From: Candidatus Woesearchaeota archaeon
Lineage (GTDB): Archaea > Nanobdellota > Nanobdellia > Woesearchaeales > UBA9642
NCBI GenBank assembly: GCA_016928115.1
Contig: JAFGLI010000007.1
Location: 76,364 to 109,417 of the forward strand
DNA length: 33,054 nucleotides
Direction of reading: 5' to 3'
Part shown: one piece after another, positions 8,047 through 17,498 of the stretch
Position numbering within the stretch: the first letter of the stretch is position 1
Layout: every line of letters begins with the position of its first letter
Notes under the pieces: generated by a model
Seen by the model: only the letters and a program-made list of their open reading frames with translations
Databases searched by the model: none
What the model was told of the DNA's origin: nothing
Position numbers and translations under genes: made by a program

Positions 8047-8855
8047 TTTTTGCCTGTTATCCTCTCATCCAAAACCTTAATTGAGCTTTCAGTGTATAAT
8101 GTGGCCCTTCCCGGAACTGCTCCGGGAGCAAGGTCCTCTGTATTCAGTGATAATGCATCAGTTATATCAACACCAGGAATATTTTTCCCGTGTTTTTTCA
8201 ATAATGAATCCTTTGATGAAACAACTATAAGCAAAGATTTGCTTTTCTTGTATTTCCTTCCCCTGCTTTTTCCTTTTCCTGCCCTTATTTTTCTATACTT
8301 TGTCCTTTCAAGCTCTTTCTCAAAGCCCAATGACTGCAAAGCAGATATTATCTCTTTTGTTTTTGACAATTTTTCAAAATCATCAGTGATTATAAAAGGA
8401 TATTTTTCAGGCAGCATATGGTTTCTCTGTTCTGCAAGCTTTTTATTCAATGTTGCAGACAGGGCAGATAAAAATGCTTTCTTATTCTCTTTCTTGTTTA
8501 TGTTCTGCTCCCATATCTTTTCTGCTTTTGGAGGGTGTGCTCTTCTTCCTCCTACTGTGCCTGGTGCAAAAGCTCCTACCCAGAACATCCTTGTTCCTCT
8601 TCTTGAAAGTATCTTTCTGGGAACCCTGCTTATACCATGGCCATAACAACCACGGTATTTCCTTCTTCTTTTTGATATTAAAGTTGAATGTCTTTTTCCT
8701 GCTTCGGGGTCGCTGCCGTAAGGCTGTCTTTTTCTGGATTGCAAAGACAAAACTGCTCTCTTGATAAGGTCCTGCCTTAAAGGCTCATTAAAATAGCCTG
8801 CTAAGGTTATATTGCCTTTTTCTTTTCCTTTTTTGTCAACTATATTTATTTTCAT
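8043..8855 (-). CDS. rpl4: Ribosomal protein L4 (uL4)
   Basis: RKRQPYGSDPEAGKRHSTLISKRRRKYRGCYGHGISRVPRKILSRRGTRMFWVGAFAPGTVGGRRAHPPK. Confidence 0.97.
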   Translation of the reverse strand: MKINIVDKKGKEKGNITLAGYFNEPLRQDLIKRAVLSLQSRKRQPYGSDPEAGKRHSTLISKRRRKYRGCYGHGISRVPRKILSRRGTRMFWVGAFAPGTVGGRRAHPPKAEKIWEQNINKKENKKAFLSALSATLNKKLAEQRNHMLPEKYPFIITDDFEKLSKTKEIISALQSLGFEKELERTKYRKIRAGKGKSRGRKYKKSKSLLIVVSSKDSLLKKHGKNIPGVDITDALSLNTEDLAPGAVPGRATLYTESSIKVLDERITGKK

Positions 8856-9841
8856 CTTAATCCCTGCTGTGAGCCTTTGCTTATATAATGAATATCAGGA
8901 GCCTCTTCGCTCTCTTTTTCATATTTGCTTTCCCTTATGGGCTTTGTAAGAATAACTCCCCTTTTCTTTGGCCCTGGTATTGAGCCTTTTATCAGTAAAT
9001 ATTCTCCTTTTACAGTCCCGTATGACCTGAACCCTCCTTTAGGGTTTATATCTTCAGGAGAATTATTTATTTTTAGTATCTGCTTATTATAATCTGTCCT
9101 CTGGTGGTATCCTGTCTGGCCTGCAAAAGCTGCCCTGTACATGACATGGCCCTGTTGTACCCATGGGCCTAATGAGCCAGGCCTTCTCCTGCCTTTTTCA
9201 GACTTGTGCGGCTTAAGGTTTATGCCAAATCTCTTTACAGGACCCTGCATGCCTTTGCCCTTTGTTACTGCATGGACATCAACGAAATTGCCTGCCTTAA
9301 AAACATCATTTATGTGGATTTCCTTGTCTGACTTTTCTTTAACCAAAGCCAGTTTTTCTTCTTTTGAGCCGGATATGAAAATCTCAAACAGCTCAGGCTT
9401 TTTCTTAAATTTTATTAAATGAGGCTGGGTATAAATGAGAATTGTTATTTCATCAAAATCATCAGGGTTTATCTTGTCTAGCTGCTCTTTAGAAGCAGGA
9501 ATGTTTGTTTTTCTTTTTAACTGCTTATTGACTTTGAAATTGATTTGTTTTTTGAGTTCCATGTATTTGTTATTTTCTTTGTAGAACCTCACCGCAGCTA
9601 TTCTCATAGGAGGGCATTCAACAACTGTAACAGGAACCCTTATCTCCTCTCCTTTTGTAATAGAATGCTTGTAATTGTCAGTCATCATGACATAAGTCAT
9701 CCCTGCCTTGTAGCCCATGAAGCCTGTTATTGATTTTTCTTTTGTTTTAGAATAAGATCTAAGCCTGGGATAAATTCGTTTAGCCCTTTTCCTGGGCCAA
9801 AACTGCATGCTTCCGTGTCTTGGGCTTACTGGCTTTGGCAT
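8852..9841 (-). CDS. rpl3: Ribosomal protein L3 (uL3)
   Basis: RHGSMQFWPRKRAKRIYPRLRS...FVDVHAVTKGKGMQGPVKRFGI...GQTGYHQRTDYNKQIL. Confidence 0.97.
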   Translation of the reverse strand: MPKPVSPRHGSMQFWPRKRAKRIYPRLRSYSKTKEKSITGFMGYKAGMTYVMMTDNYKHSITKGEEIRVPVTVVECPPMRIAAVRFYKENNKYMELKKQINFKVNKQLKRKTNIPASKEQLDKINPDDFDEITILIYTQPHLIKFKKKPELFEIFISGSKEEKLALVKEKSDKEIHINDVFKAGNFVDVHAVTKGKGMQGPVKRFGINLKPHKSEKGRRRPGSLGPWVQQGHVMYRAAFAGQTGYHQRTDYNKQILKINNSPEDINPKGGFRSYGTVKGEYLLIKGSIPGPKKRGVILTKPIRESKYEKESEEAPDIHYISKGSQQGLR

Positions 9842-10030
9842 TTTTTCCTCAATTAAGTCAAATATTTATTTTTTAATAACACTCTCTAAAACAGAGTTTA
9901 TTCTTAAAATCAGCCTATTATTTGCCTTCCATTCAGAATCTCCCAGAGATTATTTGGAAAGCCTTTTCAGGCCAATAATGATGTTTTATCATCAATATAT
10001 TAGCCTAGGAATTATGTGGGGTTTATAAAT
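9842..10030 (-). promoter_or_regulatory. Promoter (TATA-like TTTATAAA near 10021-10030) and hairpin-rich leader of the ribosomal operon
   Basis: Minus-strand TATA-like element about 180 nt upstream of the L3 ATG; inverted repeats at 9979-9994, 9957-9976, 9937-9951 and 9881-9897. Confidence 0.55.
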
Positions 10031-10115
10031 ATTATGGTTAATTTAATATTTATAATATAAGAGAATTCAATTCTGACAAAAACCTTATTATATATAATGT
10101 ACTTATAATATAAGC

Positions 10116-10571
10116 ATGAAGAAAACAATTAAATTCACTCCTCCTGATTACATCTGGATTTTTATTATATCAGGAATAATCCTTTATTACTTTTTACCTC
10201 TGAAACAAATTATTTTCCCGCCATTTAATTATTCAGGAATCCTTTTGATTATTTTAGGCGCATACTTAAATTTTGTCTGGGTTTATTTTATTTTCAGAAA
10301 AGAAAAAACAACAGTTAATCCTTATGAAATCCCGAGAAAGTTGGTTAGCTATGGTGCTTTCAGAATCTCAAGAAACCCCACTTATCTTGGAATGGCCTTA
10401 CTCTTGGTGGGTCTTGCTGTTTTGCTCGGTTCTGTATCTCCTTTTATTTTACCTATTATATTTGTAATTTTGACAAATCTTTTTGTTATCCCTATTGAAG
10501 AAAGAAATCTTGAGAAGAAATTCGGGAAAAAATATGAAGATTATAAAAAGAGAGTCAGGCGTTGGATATAA
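10116..10571 (+). CDS. Isoprenylcysteine carboxyl methyltransferase/PEMT-like integral membrane methyltransferase
   Basis: Multiple TM helices and SRNPTYLGMALLLVGLAVLLGS...PIEERNLEKKFGKKYEDYKKRVRRWI, the characteristic C-terminal ICMT-like pattern. Confidence 0.85.
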   Translation: MKKTIKFTPPDYIWIFIISGIILYYFLPLKQIIFPPFNYSGILLIILGAYLNFVWVYFIFRKEKTTVNPYEIPRKLVSYGAFRISRNPTYLGMALLLVGLAVLLGSVSPFILPIIFVILTNLFVIPIEERNLEKKFGKKYEDYKKRVRRWI

Positions 10572-10602
10572 TTAATTTTTAATGAACTTCTTATGAAATA
10601 AA

Positions 10603-12063
10603 TTATCCAATTCTTCTCCTTAATTCATGATAGCTTCCATTCATCATATCGTCTATGGTATATTGGGGGTCAAAAGGCATCTCGTTTGAAAGAAGAATTT
10701 GAACTACCCTAAGCCCATTATCTCCTAATCTTACCCAGAGAGCATCAAGAGGCTCGGGCTCAATGGTTCCTGTTTCTGCATAGTTATCTTTTATTACTTG
10801 TTCAGAAGGTGTTCTGAAGAAATTCCAATCAGCTTCGTGTATCTGCGTTGGTGATGGTTTGAAGAAAATGCCCTTTAGATTGTATTTATCTGCATACTCA
10901 AAAGTTTTTTCCATGGAATAGATTCTCTCGTTTTCCCCTAAGGTTCTGTGGTTCTGCTGCTCGCTTTTTACAGATTCACCAACAGGCAATCCTGCTTCAT
11001 ACCATATTACACCTAAAGATTCATATCTTTCCATATACTGCTTTGTGCTCTCAAAACGATTTACCAATTCAAAAAACCACTGCTGGTCATTCTCAAATGC
11101 ACTTAAAAAAGGGACTTTGGTAAAGATATACTCATAATCAGTGTAATTAAAATCAGGCCCAGTATAGCCAGTTTTGCAGATATCTGCAACCTCTCGTATA
11201 TCCTGATCAGCACAATTTGGGCCGCCGTCATTAGTTGCAAACCCAAGTTGTCCTGAATATTTTTCCCGGACTTTTTGCTTTATATCCTGGGCCCAGCTAC
11301 TCATAAATGCCCTGTCCTCAGGATAAAGGTCATGATATTGGTTATTAGGATCAACAAGAAGCGCACTTGCCTCTTCCAGAGGTATGAAAGCTTCAACATC
11401 ATGTTTTTCTGCTATTTCTGCCCACTCAAGAATTATTGGCTCAAACTGAGGATAAAGATATTCCTTTGCAAATTCAGGATCATATTCCCCTTTTTCAGTT
11501 AATATATCAATTTGGTGGTGTATTTCATATGAAGTATGGCCCACTGCAAGAATTACCCTGAAACCTGCCTTTCTGAATGCATTGAGATAAAATAAATAAA
11601 CTTCTTCTCCCGGCACATAGAAACCATTTTTTAAGGATTTTTTAGGCTCCATTTCTATCTGCAGCAGCACAGTATCAAAGCCGTCCTGTTTTGCTTTGTC
11701 TATGTTTGAAAGAACCACTCTCATATCTGCAACATCATTCAGGTAAAAACCACGATAAGTGTCGCTTGTTACATTTGGCTTGGGAAGAACTATGCCTGAA
11801 AGGTTTTGCTCTTCGAATTCCTGGTTAAGTCTTTCCAATATCTTCTCTGCATCAAGCTTTTGATTATTTTCAAGCAAGTTAATATATTCAACAATCTGGT
11901 CTATTTGTTCAGGTGTCGCACCGTTTTCTAAAACATTTGAAATGATTTTGGAAAAAGCAGGGTTTCTTGTGCCACTTATATTATATAGTGAATTGTATAT
12001 TAAAAAAGAAGTAAATAAAACAATAATAATTACAGAAATTATTAATATATTTTTATTTTTCAT
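10603..12063 (-). CDS. Membrane-anchored TIM-barrel glycoside-hydrolase-like protein (GH113-like guess)
   Basis: N-terminal signal/TM helix; DGFDTVLLQIEMEP, RVILAVGHTSYE, EWAEIAEKHDVEAFIPLEEAS, GVIWYEAGLPVGE suggest an alpha/beta barrel glycosidase. Confidence 0.55.
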   Translation of the reverse strand: MKNKNILIISVIIIVLFTSFLIYNSLYNISGTRNPAFSKIISNVLENGATPEQIDQIVEYINLLENNQKLDAEKILERLNQEFEEQNLSGIVLPKPNVTSDTYRGFYLNDVADMRVVLSNIDKAKQDGFDTVLLQIEMEPKKSLKNGFYVPGEEVYLFYLNAFRKAGFRVILAVGHTSYEIHHQIDILTEKGEYDPEFAKEYLYPQFEPIILEWAEIAEKHDVEAFIPLEEASALLVDPNNQYHDLYPEDRAFMSSWAQDIKQKVREKYSGQLGFATNDGGPNCADQDIREVADICKTGYTGPDFNYTDYEYIFTKVPFLSAFENDQQWFFELVNRFESTKQYMERYESLGVIWYEAGLPVGESVKSEQQNHRTLGENERIYSMEKTFEYADKYNLKGIFFKPSPTQIHEADWNFFRTPSEQVIKDNYAETGTIEPEPLDALWVRLGDNGLRVVQILLSNEMPFDPQYTIDDMMNGSYHELRRRIG

Positions 12064-12167
12064 TTATTTTTTAAACTCTTTTTTTAAAAGTATAGTTTTA
12101 TGTTTTTTCTATATTATATATATTTTTTGGAAGGTAAGGATTTATGGTTTAGAATAAATTAGATTTT

Positions 12168-13694
12168 TCATTCTTTGGATTTTTTCTTACTCTTCTTTCC
12201 TGAATTAAAATCCCTTGCCTTTAATATAGAATAATTAACAGGGTTCTTTATTTTAGAGCATAAGGGGTCTTTATTGGTGCATAAATGAAGGTCATGGTAA
12301 TAGCCTTTGTTAGTGCAGTTAGGAGGCAGTATGTTCTCTTTGTTCCTTTTATGGTATCTTAAATGGCTTTCTATGAAATTCCACCTAAGCTCTTCGCTGT
12401 TTCTCTTGTTCCATTCTTTCACCAGCTTTTCTATCTCATCATAATTCCAGCCTAAATTGGTTAGAAAATTCACCAATATAAACAAAAACCTTTTTCTCCC
12501 GTCTTCTAATCCTTGTAACCCTTTTTTTATGCAAGGCGGGAAAAACATCTCAGGCAGGGAATAATCCATCTTCTCAAATTCTTTTTTTTGTATTTTTATT
12601 TTTGTTTCCTCTATTTCAGGCTTGAAGTCAAAAGCCCTTAATATTAAATCAGAGGCTTCACCCTGTTTTGCTTTTTCCCTTTCAAGAAAAGACATTTTTG
12701 TATCTTTTATGTTTCTCGGATAGACCATCCTTTTCCTGAATTTAAGCAGCTTGTCTAATTCTATAGGCAGAGAAACAAGCCCTGATTTCTCATGGTATGA
12801 ATAAGGCATCCTGTACATATGCCTTGAGCTGATAAGCAAGGTATCCAGTTCAATTATTGAAGAAACATCAAACTCTGTTTTAAATTCACAAGAGCCGCAG
12901 GAACATTTTGGCTTTATTGTGCTCTTCTTTTTGGCTATACTTTTACAATCAGGGCATTTTATATAGGTTTTTTCAGTTTGCATAAAAACACTTTTGTCGC
13001 ATTTATCACAATAATACTCATACTCTGTTTTTAGTTTATTTAAATCAAGAACCTTATTACATTTTTTACATTTAACTTTTAAAAAATCCTCTTTTTTCTT
13101 GTTTAATGCTTTTATTAAAGAATTTATTTTTATCTCATATTTCCCGAATTTTATCTTTTCATCATCAACTTTTATATAATTGTCAGAAACATAATGAATC
13201 AGATACTGGGCTATTCTTTTAGGCCCTTCAGGAAAATAATCCTTCAGCAACTCCCCATGAATTTTCTCAGGAAATGCCTCCCACGGAACCCCTATATGAA
13301 AGCCTTTGTTTCCTGAAAACTTCAGAGAAATAGTTTTAACATTGTGCTCTTTTAAAGCCTTGATTAAAAAATAAGTCGTAATCTTTGCAAGAACCCATAA
13401 TTTTGAGTCAATATCAAGTATTAAATCCCAGCCTTTCCTTAAATTATCCATCTCTTTTTTCTTCATTCCTGTCTGTAACTGTAATGGATTTCTCCATAAT
13501 TCCTCAGAGCAGTGAAAGCTGACTGCCCCGTTTCTTGCCATCTCAAGTATGTCATTACTGTATTCTAATGTATCCGGCCTTTTACCAAATCCTTTCTGGA
13601 ATTTAACAGCTATTTCCTTATCTTTTGCATGCCTTAACAATGCGTCCCTTATCTCCTGCCTTTTATAATAAGAAAGTGTTTTGGATATTAACAT
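12168..13694 (-). CDS. priS: DNA primase: PriS catalytic domain, zinc ribbons and C-terminal PriL-like Fe-S domain in one chain
   Basis: LILDIDSK (DxD), KFSGNKGFHIGVPW, SSRHMYRMPYSYHEKSGLVSLPI; CxxC pairs CKKC/CDKC/CPDC/CSCGSC; C-terminal FPPCIKKGLQG...LPPNCTNKGYY...HLC...DPLCSKIKNPVNY resembles the PriL four-Cys Fe-S domain. Confidence 0.88.
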   Translation of the reverse strand: MLISKTLSYYKRQEIRDALLRHAKDKEIAVKFQKGFGKRPDTLEYSNDILEMARNGAVSFHCSEELWRNPLQLQTGMKKKEMDNLRKGWDLILDIDSKLWVLAKITTYFLIKALKEHNVKTISLKFSGNKGFHIGVPWEAFPEKIHGELLKDYFPEGPKRIAQYLIHYVSDNYIKVDDEKIKFGKYEIKINSLIKALNKKKEDFLKVKCKKCNKVLDLNKLKTEYEYYCDKCDKSVFMQTEKTYIKCPDCKSIAKKKSTIKPKCSCGSCEFKTEFDVSSIIELDTLLISSRHMYRMPYSYHEKSGLVSLPIELDKLLKFRKRMVYPRNIKDTKMSFLEREKAKQGEASDLILRAFDFKPEIEETKIKIQKKEFEKMDYSLPEMFFPPCIKKGLQGLEDGRKRFLFILVNFLTNLGWNYDEIEKLVKEWNKRNSEELRWNFIESHLRYHKRNKENILPPNCTNKGYYHDLHLCTNKDPLCSKIKNPVNYSILKARDFNSGKKSKKKSKE

Positions 13695-13851
13695 TATCTA
13701 AAATAAGAAAAGGATTTTATTTAAATAATTTATTAGTGAGTGGCTTGTGAAATGAAATATTAATTAAAAATATTTTCTATTTAAATTCCAAAGTAGTAAC
13801 AAATAGAAAGATTTATATAACTATTAATATTTCCAGAATAAGGTGATAATC

Positions 13852-14571
13852 ATGGAGAATTTTAATTTAAGTCCAAATTTAAATATAAACCAGAATACAG
13901 ATCCTTTAGCAAAGCTTAGGGGACATATATTTTTAGTAGAGAATTATTGTAATTTATGTAAGTCAAGCAAAGAAAGAATATTAGAAAAAAATTCAGCACA
14001 AAAACAAGCGCATATGAATGTAATAAAATATGCAGGAAAAGCAATGGAAGATATAGAGGATTATGATTTAAGATCTAACTTTACTAATTTTTATAAGAAT
14101 TTTCGTCCTTTGGTAGAGCCAATTTTTAATGAATTGGATATATATAGAGACAAAAAAGAGATTGAAGAAATTATAAAAATAATTGAAAAAAAAGGATTGG
14201 AAAAATCTGGGTTAATAAACATATTAAAATTAAAAGGAACAAAACACTTAGCCAATATTACAAAAGAATTAGATAAAAAAGGTTTTGTAAAGAAACTAAG
14301 GAAATTAAGCGAAAAAACAAGAGAAGAAAATAAATATTATAAAAGTATAAAAAGAAATATAGAATATTTTATTAAGCAATGCAGTTCAAAAGAAGATTAT
14401 TGTAAGAATTGTGATATACAAATAAAAAAATATATTCCAGAATTAAAAAAACTGACTGATGAAATAATTTATGAAAGAAAAACTTTCAAAAGAGATTTAA
14501 ACTCAGCTTTAAGTTTAATAGTTGATATTACAGCTAATAGTATAGATAGTTTAGATAAAAAATTATTTTAA
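13852..14571 (+). CDS. Hypothetical protein, helical, with CxxC motifs
   Basis: ATG at 13852 preceded by aaggtgat RBS and TATA-like atttatataact (about 13809-13820); contains YCNLC and YCKNC. Confidence 0.7.
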   Translation: MENFNLSPNLNINQNTDPLAKLRGHIFLVENYCNLCKSSKERILEKNSAQKQAHMNVIKYAGKAMEDIEDYDLRSNFTNFYKNFRPLVEPIFNELDIYRDKKEIEEIIKIIEKKGLEKSGLINILKLKGTKHLANITKELDKKGFVKKLRKLSEKTREENKYYKSIKRNIEYFIKQCSSKEDYCKNCDIQIKKYIPELKKLTDEIIYERKTFKRDLNSALSLIVDITANSIDSLDKKLF

Positions 14572-14650
14572 TAAAATAAAGGAATTTTTAGAACTATAAA
14601 AAAATATTCATATATTTATGTGGCCTTTTTTTCCTTTCGAGAAGAATTAA

Positions 14651-14764
14651 CTCCAGCTAATTCTGGAGAGCTGTGAGTTTGAATTGCCAAATCAGGAAGT
14701 TTATGAAATAAGGCAAGCAAGGGTTCTTGAAACATTTAATAGTCTGGAAGGTAAGTTAGATTAA
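14651..14764 (+). pseudogene. Possible C-terminal gene remnant
   Basis: In frame after a TAA: LQLILESCEFELPNQEVYEIRQARVLETFNSLEGKLD*, protein-like but without a start codon. Confidence 0.3.
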
Positions 14765-14794
14765 ATTTTATTAATTAAGTTTGAAAAATAATTT

Positions 14795-16123
14795 TTAACA
14801 ACTCTTCTTCTTTATATCCTCGGCAGCAATCATTCCAGTTACAGCTGAAAATACTATGCCCCTGGAATGGCCTGAGGCATCTCCTGCAACATAGAAATTA
14901 CTGACATTGGTTTCCATTCCCTTAGTTACATTATATCTTGTATCATAGAACTTTACTTCAGGTGCATAAACCAGGGTTGAGCCTGAGTTTATTCCCGGAA
15001 TAATATAATCGAGCTGTTCTATGGCCTCAACTAAATTAATTACTATTCTTTCAGGAAGCGCCATTGATATATCCCCTGGGGTTGCATTTTTCAAAGTAGG
15101 TGAAACCTGATTATCAGACAGCCTTTTCCAGGTTGACCTGCGGCCTTCTTTTAGATTATTTAATGTCTGCAGCAAAGGCTTTCCTCCTCCTATGGTATTG
15201 GCCAGCCTTACAATGGCCCTGCCGTATCTTGTTGTGTCCTCCACAGGATCTGTAAGTACTACTCTTGAAAGCAAAGCCAGATTGGTGTTTTTGCTTTTTG
15301 ATTTTTTAGAAGCATGGCCGTTAACTAAGATAAAAGAGTCGTATTTCTCCACAGAAATAAAGCCGTTTGGGTTTGTGCAGAAAGTCCTTACCAAATCATT
15401 ATAAGTTTTTGTATATAGCCTGAACTTTGCATCATACATTATGTTTTTTATATTCTCATATAATCCGGCAGGGAATTCCAGCCTTACGCCAACATCAATA
15501 GGGCCGTAGTTATATTTTACATTTAATTCCTCTGATTTTTTCCTCAGCCAATAGGCTCCTGCCCTCCCAGGTGCTGCAATAAGATATTTTACAATGAATT
15601 TTCCTTTATCAGAATTTAAAATAAATTTTTTCCCTTTTCTTTTTATATCCAAAACCTTGGTATTCAGCCTGAAAACAATTCCCTTGTTTTTTATTTTCAT
15701 ATAAATATTGTTCATTATTCCGGGCAGTTTATCTGTGCCTATATGCCTTTGTTTTCCTGCAACAAACTCAACGCCGTGTTTTCCAGAAATCTTTCTTAAT
15801 TTTTCAATATTCTTAATATCCAAGCCTGAATAGCCTTCATCCAAGCCTGATTCAGTGAACAAGGAATCAATCTTTTTTATCCTTTTTTCTATTTCACTAT
15901 CTGTTCTTTTAAAAGAAGAAGCATCCCCTCCTATTTTAGGTGTAAGGTTAAGTTTCCCATCTGAAAATGCGCCTGCCCCTCCCACGCCGCAAAGCCTTGA
16001 GTTTCTTTTGCAAGGCTCTTTACCCTTATCTATAACTATTGTCTTTAAGCCTGAACCAGCCAATTCATAAGCAGCAAACAAACCTGCCGGCCCTGCCCCT
16101 ATTATCCCTACATCATAATCCAT
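14795..16123 (-). CDS. NAD(P)/FAD-dependent dehydrogenase (COG2509-like)
   Basis: DYDVGIIGAGPAGLFAAYELAGSGLKTIVIDKG Rossmann; GGAGAFSDGKLNLTPKIGG; C-terminal NFYVAGDASGHSRGIVFSAVTGMIAAEDI. Confidence 0.88.
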   Translation of the reverse strand: MDYDVGIIGAGPAGLFAAYELAGSGLKTIVIDKGKEPCKRNSRLCGVGGAGAFSDGKLNLTPKIGGDASSFKRTDSEIEKRIKKIDSLFTESGLDEGYSGLDIKNIEKLRKISGKHGVEFVAGKQRHIGTDKLPGIMNNIYMKIKNKGIVFRLNTKVLDIKRKGKKFILNSDKGKFIVKYLIAAPGRAGAYWLRKKSEELNVKYNYGPIDVGVRLEFPAGLYENIKNIMYDAKFRLYTKTYNDLVRTFCTNPNGFISVEKYDSFILVNGHASKKSKSKNTNLALLSRVVLTDPVEDTTRYGRAIVRLANTIGGGKPLLQTLNNLKEGRRSTWKRLSDNQVSPTLKNATPGDISMALPERIVINLVEAIEQLDYIIPGINSGSTLVYAPEVKFYDTRYNVTKGMETNVSNFYVAGDASGHSRGIVFSAVTGMIAAEDIKKKSC

Positions 16124-16217
16124 AATATAACCCTACATCATAAAAATTTACAGGTTTATAAAGTTTTTTTATAAAAACAAATATTTATAAACTTAAAAGT
16201 GGTCACATAGATAAAAG

Positions 16218-17111
16218 ATGGATAAAACCATAAATGAATTATTATATAAACTAAAAAAAGAAACAAAAAGGAAAAAAATAGAGCAAGAAATAATTCCTGG
16301 CTTAAATAAAATAATTAAAAAGGCAACTCTAAAGGATAAAATAAAGATATATGAAGGAATTATTGAAAAAATGAAAAAGGGCTATATCAAAGGCATAGAA
16401 CCTCCTGAAATCTTCTTTAACTTAGCAGACGTTTATCATAGACAAAGCAAAAAATATAAAGAGATAGAAACTCTTGAGCTTGCAATGAATGAATATATGA
16501 AAGAAGGAATATATCATGACCTTGAAAGAGCCATTTCTGTCGGAATAAAATTAATAAAAAAAGAAGAAAATAACCCAAAAATACTTGAAAAAATAGGAAT
16601 GTGCCATAAAGAACTTAATGAAAAAGGGGATGCAATAAACATGTATAAAAGAGCAGCAGGATTATATGAAAAAAGGAAAGATATAATAAAAGCAGAGGGA
16701 TGTTATGAAGAAGTGGCTGAACTTCAGGAAAGTACAAAAAATCATCCTCTTGAGGATATTCTGAACACTTATGAAAAAATAAATGAGCTAACAAATGATA
16801 AAGAAAAAAAGAAACTCCTTGAGAAAAGGATTAGAGAGATGAAAACAGAGATTCTTCTTAAAGGAAAAGATATAAAATATAATATAAAAGAACTAGACAC
16901 AATAATTGTTAAAGAAATTGAATTTTATATTAAAACATCAGGTATAAAATTGGATGAAAATATAGTTAAAAGAAAACTCGATAATATAATCAGGGAAATA
17001 GACGGTTCACATAAAAAATATATTAAAAACACTCTAAAAATAAAGAATGAAGAAAACATATCTGTTATAAAAGTCCAGACCATGTCAGCCCCTCCTTTTG
17101 GAATTCATTAA
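16218..17111 (+). CDS. TPR/SNAP-like helical repeat protein
   Basis: Repeated amphipathic helices, e.g. ILEKIGMCHKELNEKGDAINMYKRAAGLYEKRKDIIKAEGCYEEVAEL. Confidence 0.65.
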   Translation: MDKTINELLYKLKKETKRKKIEQEIIPGLNKIIKKATLKDKIKIYEGIIEKMKKGYIKGIEPPEIFFNLADVYHRQSKKYKEIETLELAMNEYMKEGIYHDLERAISVGIKLIKKEENNPKILEKIGMCHKELNEKGDAINMYKRAAGLYEKRKDIIKAEGCYEEVAELQESTKNHPLEDILNTYEKINELTNDKEKKKLLEKRIREMKTEILLKGKDIKYNIKELDTIIVKEIEFYIKTSGIKLDENIVKRKLDNIIREIDGSHKKYIKNTLKIKNEENISVIKVQTMSAPPFGIH

Positions 17112-17164
17112 TATTAATATAAAACAAGGGCAACTTATTTAAACAAACTCTTATTCTGTTTAAT

Positions 17165-17302
17165 ATGGTAAACTATAATATAGTTAAATATTGCAGATTA
17201 TGCAAAAAAAGGTTCGTGGTTAAAAAAGAGGAGTCTAAAAAGAAATACTGTAATAATTGTCAATTAAAAATAGACAAAGGAGAAATAAATGAATGGGGGT
17301 GA
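17165..17302 (+). CDS. 45-aa zinc-ribbon-like microprotein
   Basis: MVNYNIVKYCRLCKKRFVVKKEESKKKYCNNCQLKIDKGEINEWG*; two CxxC pairs; stop 4 nt upstream of the cold-shock protein start. Below track cutoff. Confidence 0.6.
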   Translation: MVNYNIVKYCRLCKKRFVVKKEESKKKYCNNCQLKIDKGEINEWG

Positions 17303-17306
17303 AAAA

Positions 17307-17498
17307 ATGAAAGGAACTGTAAAATTCTTTAATAATATGAAAGGATACGGCTTTATAGCTGGAGAAGACGGCAAAGAGTATTTTGTTCATCAAACAGGAT
17401 TAAAAGAAGGCGTTTCTTTAAATGAAGAAGATTCTGTTGAATTTGAAGTTGAGAAAGGAGACAGAGGCCCAAAGGCAGTCAATGTGACTAAAGAATAG
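17307..17498 (+). CDS. Cold-shock domain protein (CspA family)
   Basis: MKGTVKFFNNMKGYGFIAGEDGKEYFVHQTGLKEGVSLNEEDSVEFEVEKGDRGPKAVNV. Confidence 0.95.
   Translation: MKGTVKFFNNMKGYGFIAGEDGKEYFVHQTGLKEGVSLNEEDSVEFEVEKGDRGPKAVNVTKE

Noticed and set aside
22-9733. Plus-strand ORFs within 1-9733 (e.g. 22-312, 303-530, 1301-1573, 3409-3696, 4329-4730, 6196-6780, 8050-8646)
   Set aside because: Antisense to convincing ribosomal protein genes; Phe/Leu/Ser-rich translations are what the complement of Lys/Glu-rich genes produces.
14640-14700. tRNA-like pieces (hairpin CTCCAG/CTGGAG and gTTTGAATtg resembling a T-loop)
   Set aside because: No matching T-stem or acceptor stem could be built; not a tRNA.
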